Shown here: in pieces, positions 59,259 through 64,000 of the stretch
Position numbering within the stretch: the first letter of the stretch is position 1
Layout: every line of letters starts with the position of its first letter
Assembly (NCBI GenBank): GCA_965644295.1
Contig: CBFFRP010000268.1
Location: 1 to 64,000 of the forward strand
DNA length: 64,000 nt
Direction of reading: 5' to 3'
Source: Paraphysomonas bandaiensis
Lineage: Eukaryota; Chrysophyceae
Program-made: the position numbers and the translations under genes
The notes under the pieces: model-generated
Databases searched by the model: none
Told to the model about the DNA's origin: nothing
What the model saw: the letters and a program-made list of their open reading frames with translations, nothing else

Positions 59259-59944
59259 TTACAAATCCGTTTTTGAAAGCAAGTCAACAATAACTTCCTT
59301 AATATCTCCAGTTACATGTCTCGCGTTTCCATTTTGGTCAATAATAAATCTTCCATCGAAATTCCTACAATATGTATTAATATACGGCCAGATCAAACAA
59401 ATACATCATACCAATTAATGTGCTTCTTAGCTGTTCTGTCCTTCAAAAACACAAATGTTGGTCGTGCATTGACACCATTTACGTCCCCTTTCTCCATAAT
59501 AACCCCTTCAAATCCTTTAGACTGAGCGAACACAGAGATCGCCTGACTATCACCAGGTTCCTGTGCACCAAACTGATTGCAAGGATAGATCAATATTTCA
59601 AATGAATTAGATCGCAGTGGTGCTAGAGACTTTAAGAGATCATATCCTTCAGCAGTGTACCCACAATACGACGCCACATTCATAATAAACACAACTTTTC
59701 CTCTAAATCTCTCAAATGAAACTTGATTTCCATTAATATCATTCTCAACTATACTGTAGAAGTCCACAGGAGGAGGTAGAGATGATTTAGCATACGTACG
59801 ACAGGAATCTGCACATGATTGTAGCATATAAGCAGGGTTCTTATCACACTCTCCTATAGAGGCCCAGTATTGACAGTTTTCATGTTGATCAATAGCTGTA
59901 GATAGAGTTAGAGTAAGGAGGGTGAAGAGAGTAGCGTAGTGCAT
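59259..59944 (-). CDS. Secreted/lumenal glutathione peroxidase with N-terminal ShKT domain
   Basis: Two minus-strand exons (59944-59412, 59364-59259; 47-base intron) join in frame to 212 residues. MHYATLFTLLTLTLSTA is a signal peptide. Residues about 20-55 are an ShKT domain (CQYWASIGECDKNPAYMLQS followed by CADSC). Residues about 65-212 are a glutathione-peroxidase fold: VVFIMNVASYCGYTAEGY holds the catalytic Cys, CNQFGAQEPG the Gln, and NWNFDGRFIID the Trp. Cys rather than selenocysteine is used. Such enzymes reduce peroxides, often with thioredoxin. The signal peptide and ShKT place it in the ER lumen or outside the cell. An ATG 30 codons upstream would bury the signal peptide, so I prefer the start at 59944. 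Confidence 0.85.
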
Positions 59945-60921
59945 ATTTGAATTGGAGTTACTGGGATGACTGTGTTCGAGTGGTAAGTTAAGTATGGAAT
60001 CTACTGTCATATAGATGCCTACTACGCTATACATGCAGCTAGCTACAGTATATGGAGCATGTGTGCAAGCGTATGCGTCTTATTTTTCGGGAATTTATTG
60101 AAGCAAAACTCGTCTACATTACTGATATCCAACTACGGCTGGAATACAGAAAATTATTGTCTCAATATTTGAGGCAATTTTCAACAAAAATATACAAAGG
60201 ATGCCGATATGAGCAATACAACACACAGTACACCTACAAACACCTACTCTGTACTCATACACACCTACAGTAGTACATACTGTACTGCCTGTATAGATAT
60301 GCACGAAGATGCTGCCCTACAGAAAAATACGTGACAACATCGGAATGTATAACCACCAATCAATATGATAGCAGCTAAATAGCTTTGTTTTCATTGGCCA
60401 CTATGTAACTGAAGAAATGAGGACAACAACAGGACAGCAACGTTGCTGAATAATTAGATTTATGTCATGAAACAACAACAAACAGAGCGTATATCATCTG
60501 GAATAGATAGCCATGACACCGGATACAACTAGCAGCATCTAACAATGCATAGTCATTTATAATTTATATAACGCGTGCCGATGTCATTTTCATAATATTA
60601 TGACCGTGATAGGCTATGACAAATGGATGAAGGGCATTTCATCACATACAAATGCTGTTTTACACATCAGTAACCTACAAATAACAACCAGGAAAGTGTA
60701 TAATACAGGCCCGGCAACTACAGTTGATCTCATACACTAAATCAATTGATAGCCTCTATTGCATGCGGTACGTATTACTTTGTTGTACTAGTACTTTGTG
60801 TATAATTTTTGCAAGGACGCGATTAATACATGAATACCATGGAAGAAACACTTTCCCACATTTCGAGAGTACTAGCGAATCATACTCAGTACGAGTCATA
60901 TGTAAGATATCAGTATATTCA
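59945..60921. other. Intergenic region, nothing recognised
   Basis: About 980 AT-rich bases between the peroxidase gene and the 3' end of HAT1. It must hold the peroxidase promoter. CTACAGTA/TACTGTA short inverted motifs occur near 60270. No gene or RNA seen. Confidence 0.4.
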
Positions 60922-62290
60922 CTACGTGATTAATCGTCCTAACTTTTTACCAATTGACATATATCTCTGTTCCATTTCACCATATAGTACGCTTAACTCC
61001 TTCTGCATATCTGCCTTAGATAGACCTTTTAACTCACCATTGCTTTGAAGAATGCTTTTCTTTACTTTCAAACGAAACTTTTTGTAAACTTCTTGGTCAC
61101 TCGGCTTATATTTTTCTACATCTTCTTTATTTATTTCAGAGCTATTACGATCGGTAACTCCTTCATCAAGAGGACGTTTTGTCCCTGTCAATGACTTCAG
61201 GCCATTTACTGCTGAGGTACATCTGGGAACAGATATGCCACACAGGACAAGGAACTCCAACGCCTGCTTTACGAACAATAGCTGGGATGGAATTATCTTT
61301 ACATCGCTGGCTACTATGTTCTCAATATCGACGTCGTTATTTCGTGCGTACTGCATACACCACTCCACGTCAACTGCATCCCTCAGGCGCTGAAATCCCT
61401 CTGCAGGATCTTCCACAGTAACTTCAGCTACAAAAGACCGAGTGGAAGCAATTCGATATGTTTCAAGCAGCATATGTCGACCAATACCCTTACCCTATTA
61501 TCAGTGCGTGTTACATATCTATACCAATAGTGTAGAATGAAATACCAAAACAGGATCAAAACTAAGATGCACCAACATCTATTGTACACAGTGGATACAA
61601 GTACCAATACACATATATTGAACAACAGGTTGCAAGTTATACATGATCTAAGAATAATGTATCCTATACCTGGTGGTGGGGTAGAACAAGAGCTTGACAG
61701 ACACGGATCTTTGTGCCCACAATAGGATTATGGAATGAATAGAGCGTAAAGTATCCCGCCACTGACAGAGTATCACCTTCTTTTTTAAACATAAACATAA
61801 CCTCCCACTTATCATCATTAAAGTCCACTGAAGATGCGGTTTCGATAAACCACATTGCCACGCGCTCAGCTCGTGATAATAGACTTCCTGCGATATCATC
61901 CTCATGTTTGAAGAGATATAATTCAAACACCTCGTTGCCAATATTTATAGTCTTCAGTAGATTGGGACCTAAATCGGGTTTGGACGGTATCACCTCTGGC
62001 GGAGGAGAGAGAAGGGGATTCAGCTTATCTTGTAAGCTCTTGGCAGTATCTTCAAATGGTAGATTAGATATAGTCATTCGAGAATATAAATTGTAAATAT
62101 CAATGTAAATATCAACCCGCAGATCATTGACTCCTGTCTCATTGATAATAACTTTCTCATCATCAAATGTTTGGTGTGTGTATGTCGGGTGTGTTACTAT
62201 ACAATCACTCCCACACCCTTCAAAGTGAAGATATATAACATCATTAGCTCGTAACACACAAGCTGGAGTGCTTGGCACATCATCTTCCAT
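60922..62290 (-). CDS. HAT1: Histone acetyltransferase type B catalytic subunit (HAT1)
   Basis: Two minus-strand exons (62290-61670, 61494-60922) join in frame to 397 residues. HAT1 acetylates newly made histone H4 at Lys5 and Lys12 before chromatin assembly, with an RbAp46-type partner. Family marks: the N-terminal FDDEKVIINETGVNDLRVDI block, AERVAMWFIETASSVDFNDD, SVAGYFTLYSF, and the acetyl-CoA site RVCQALVLPHHQ-GKGIG, which the intron splits exactly between Q and GKGIG. AEVTVEDPAEGFQRLRD follows, with the conserved EDP block that holds the catalytic acid. The C-terminal part is helical, with a coiled-coil-like, lysine-rich end. Length fits the family (about 400-420). Confidence 0.92.
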
Positions 62291-62699
62291 TATCTGTATG
62301 AAGATAAGGCCTCAATGGATGTGTGATACTTAGTTAAGACTGTCTAATTGTGTATGTATGTGTATATATCATATTTAACTTTTAAAACTTTGTATGAGTA
62401 GAGTATACCGTATAGCAATACAGTGCCACTGTACGTACATGTAGACGAAGTATGGGAATTCTCTATTTTGTTAGAAATACGGTATTTCGGGGTTTTGGTG
62501 TGCTGAATATTGGCGCTTTTAGAAACACAGTAACTGAAGTATACTGTAAGTGGTAGTTAATTTAACGAAGTTCCCTCTATAGTAACACATGCTTCATAGC
62601 TCACGATATATACGATGGATTGTGTTAGGCTTCATATGAAGTATTAAATGTGATTAATAGAAGGGTAGAATGCATGTTTTAGTAGTGTAAATTCTTTCA
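62291..62699. promoter_or_regulatory. Divergent promoter region
   Basis: 409 bases between the divergent starts of HAT1 and the B-box/IQ gene, with a GTGTATGTATGTGTATATATC tract at about 62349-62369. No other feature recognised. Confidence 0.45.
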
Positions 62700-64000
62700 A
62701 TGGATGATCCGAATGATATGTCCGTTACTGACTTATTACAGTCTATGTCCCAGAGTCTACTGGAGGTTAAGACTGTCCATAGACCTGTTGATGTACCAGA
62801 TAGACCATTTAACCTTAAAATAGGTGGAAAGGTTGAATGACTCCATTTTAATCCCGTATTGTTATATTACTGTTTCGCAGCCCCCTAGAGAGATGTTCTA
62901 TCGAAAGACAATAGTATGTGCAGCCGATCCTACAGTTCCATATAAACCGGAGCGTTGTTCCTGTCAATATCTATGTTCACGAGCGTTAGCTACTACGAAG
63001 TGCCTTACCTGTGCTCTATATGATCCTCAAGGTACGAAGTATCGTGTGACTGCTGCATAGTTAGATGACCATATCACGATTACTAGGGTTAGGGTATTAC
63101 TGTGATGCTTGCTTTACAAGTCGACACCCGTGGTACCGAGTTACACATGTTTTTGCTCCTATATATCGCAACGAAAGTATCCGAGACTCCATGAGGAAAC
63201 AGGACAGTCAACTTCAAGCTGATAGGCGGCGTGTAGAGGGTTATGAGATGTTGAGCAAGTTGAAGGAAAATGAATTCAAATTGAGCGTTGTTGCAGACGA
63301 CTTAGAAGTAGATACCAATATGAGGTAATTGTTGTGCCGGTTTCTATATTTCAAGAAAAAATAACGGTGTAAATGATTGTAGGAGTGCAGCGCGGAAGAG
63401 CGTCGCTCTGGAGAGTCGAATGGTTGCTCTGAGACGGCAGCTACGATCTAGTGTGCGAGCTTCGGGTGGAGTTATGGAGATAACAGAGGACGAGGCAGCT
63501 GTGGCGGTGCAACGAGCTTATAGAGGCTACCAGGTGTAAAACTACGGCTTTTTCTCTGTGTATCAATAAGTATAATGGAATGTAGATTAGGAGATTGGTT
63601 TCACTTGCCTATGCGGAACGTACTGTGAGAGTGTGGGATGAATCTTCTGGCAGAGGTTATATATAAGTATCTCTATCACTTATTGTTGATTTATATCTCA
63701 GAGTACTATTACGATAAGTTCTTAGAGACGTCTTCATGGACTCCTTCTAACGTGAGTAGAGTCAATCTATGTTATACCTCGTAATGGTGAAACCTGATAT
63801 TTTGCAGCTGTTAATGAAGAAAGACCTTGAAAGTTTACCTCTGGTGCATGAACAAGACCCTGAGAGACGGATATGGTGCGTTAAAAAGACAATGGCTAGG
63901 TAGTTTTAGAATATTGATATTTTATGCCATGCTCACTCTTGTTTAAGGCGGCGAGCCCTCCCGATTGTTTCTGAAGATGAAGCTGCTAATGTTATTACGG
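62700..64000 (+). CDS. B-box-like, IQ and WW-like domain protein (3' end beyond window)
   Basis: Eight exons are visible: 62700-62831, 62881-63031, 63087-63324, 63383-63533, 63586-63655, 63702-63751, 63808-63875, and one from 63948 running off the edge. Joined, they keep one frame. Residues about 45-110 have a cysteine/histidine cluster (CSCQYLCSRALATTKCLTC, then GYYCDACFTSRHPW) like a B-box zinc finger. A charged helix follows. AAVAVQRAYRGYQIRRLVSL is an IQ calmodulin-binding motif. VWDESSGREYYYDKFLETSS followed by WTPS resembles a WW domain, with two Trp and a YYYD block. Such IQ/WW proteins occur in protists, often with flagellar links. The first intron uses the GGAAAG-GTTGA donor, since an earlier GT would break the frame. 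Function not known. Confidence 0.7.

Overview
This is nuclear DNA of a unicellular eukaryote. Coding regions are broken by short GT-AG introns, mostly 44-100 bases. Intergenic DNA is AT-rich and full of simple repeats, and there is an LTR retrotransposon. The genes are those of a eukaryotic secretory, ciliary and nuclear system: PIG-P, a golgin-84-like protein, a GET2/CAML-like protein, a SEL1L/HRD3-like protein, RRP15 and HAT1. A ShKT-glutathione peroxidase fusion, an LtrA-family protein, a PH-domain kinase and a kinase-PP2C fusion together suggest a protist, most likely a stramenopile. That lineage call is inference; no rRNA or organelle gene is present to confirm it. CCDC177-like and IQ/WW-like coiled-coil genes are compatible with a flagellated cell.

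Layout from left to right. 0.4-7.2 kb: a GT4-DUF5672 glycosyltransferase (-), PIG-P (+), a GET2/CAML-like membrane protein (-), a (TATG)n array and a GT31-like glycosyltransferase (+). 7.2-10 kb: a 100-bp tandem repeat and a DMT/EamA transporter (-). 11.3-18 kb: a golgin-84-like protein (-) and an LtrA-family membrane protein (-). 18.7-29.9 kb: three signalling genes on the + strand, namely a kinase-PP2C fusion, a PH-domain kinase and a YANK-like AGC kinase. 31.6-36.1 kb: a protein with SHRW and WIDY motifs (+), a decayed Copia relic, and RRP15 (-). 36.7-40.3 kb: a CCDC177-like coiled-coil gene (+). 40.76-46.21 kb: a young Ty1/Copia retrotransposon with identical LTRs and a 5-bp target duplication. 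46.7-57.9 kb: a probable mitochondrial protein (-), an EF-hand protein (+), a MYND zinc-finger protein (-) and a large PAN/LamG/Sel1-repeat protein (+). 58-64 kb: a transposase relic, a foldback MITE, the ShKT-glutathione peroxidase (-), HAT1 (-), and a B-box/IQ/WW-like gene (+) that runs off the right edge.

Several genes belong to one cell system, the ER and Golgi: GPI-anchor synthesis (PIG-P), tail-anchored protein insertion (GET2/CAML-like), ER-associated degradation (SEL1L-like), Golgi tethering (golgin-84-like), lumenal glycosyltransferases and a lumenal peroxidase. They do not form operons. Neighbours are often divergent and share short promoter regions, and many of these carry (TATG)n tracts just upstream of the start codons.

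The most interesting items are: the retrotransposon, whose gag start codon lies inside the LTR so that the primer-binding site is part of the reading frame; a 256-bp foldback element built of repeated CCTAGTCA motifs with a 12-bp flanking duplication; the domain fusions (SEL1L with PAN and LamG, kinase-PP2C with a DFD motif, ShKT-GPx); and the recurrent TATG tracts at gene starts. I saw no rRNA, tRNA or CRISPR array. Exon joins were made by hand from splice motifs, frame and protein similarity recalled from known families. Where stated, the joined exons keep an open frame throughout.
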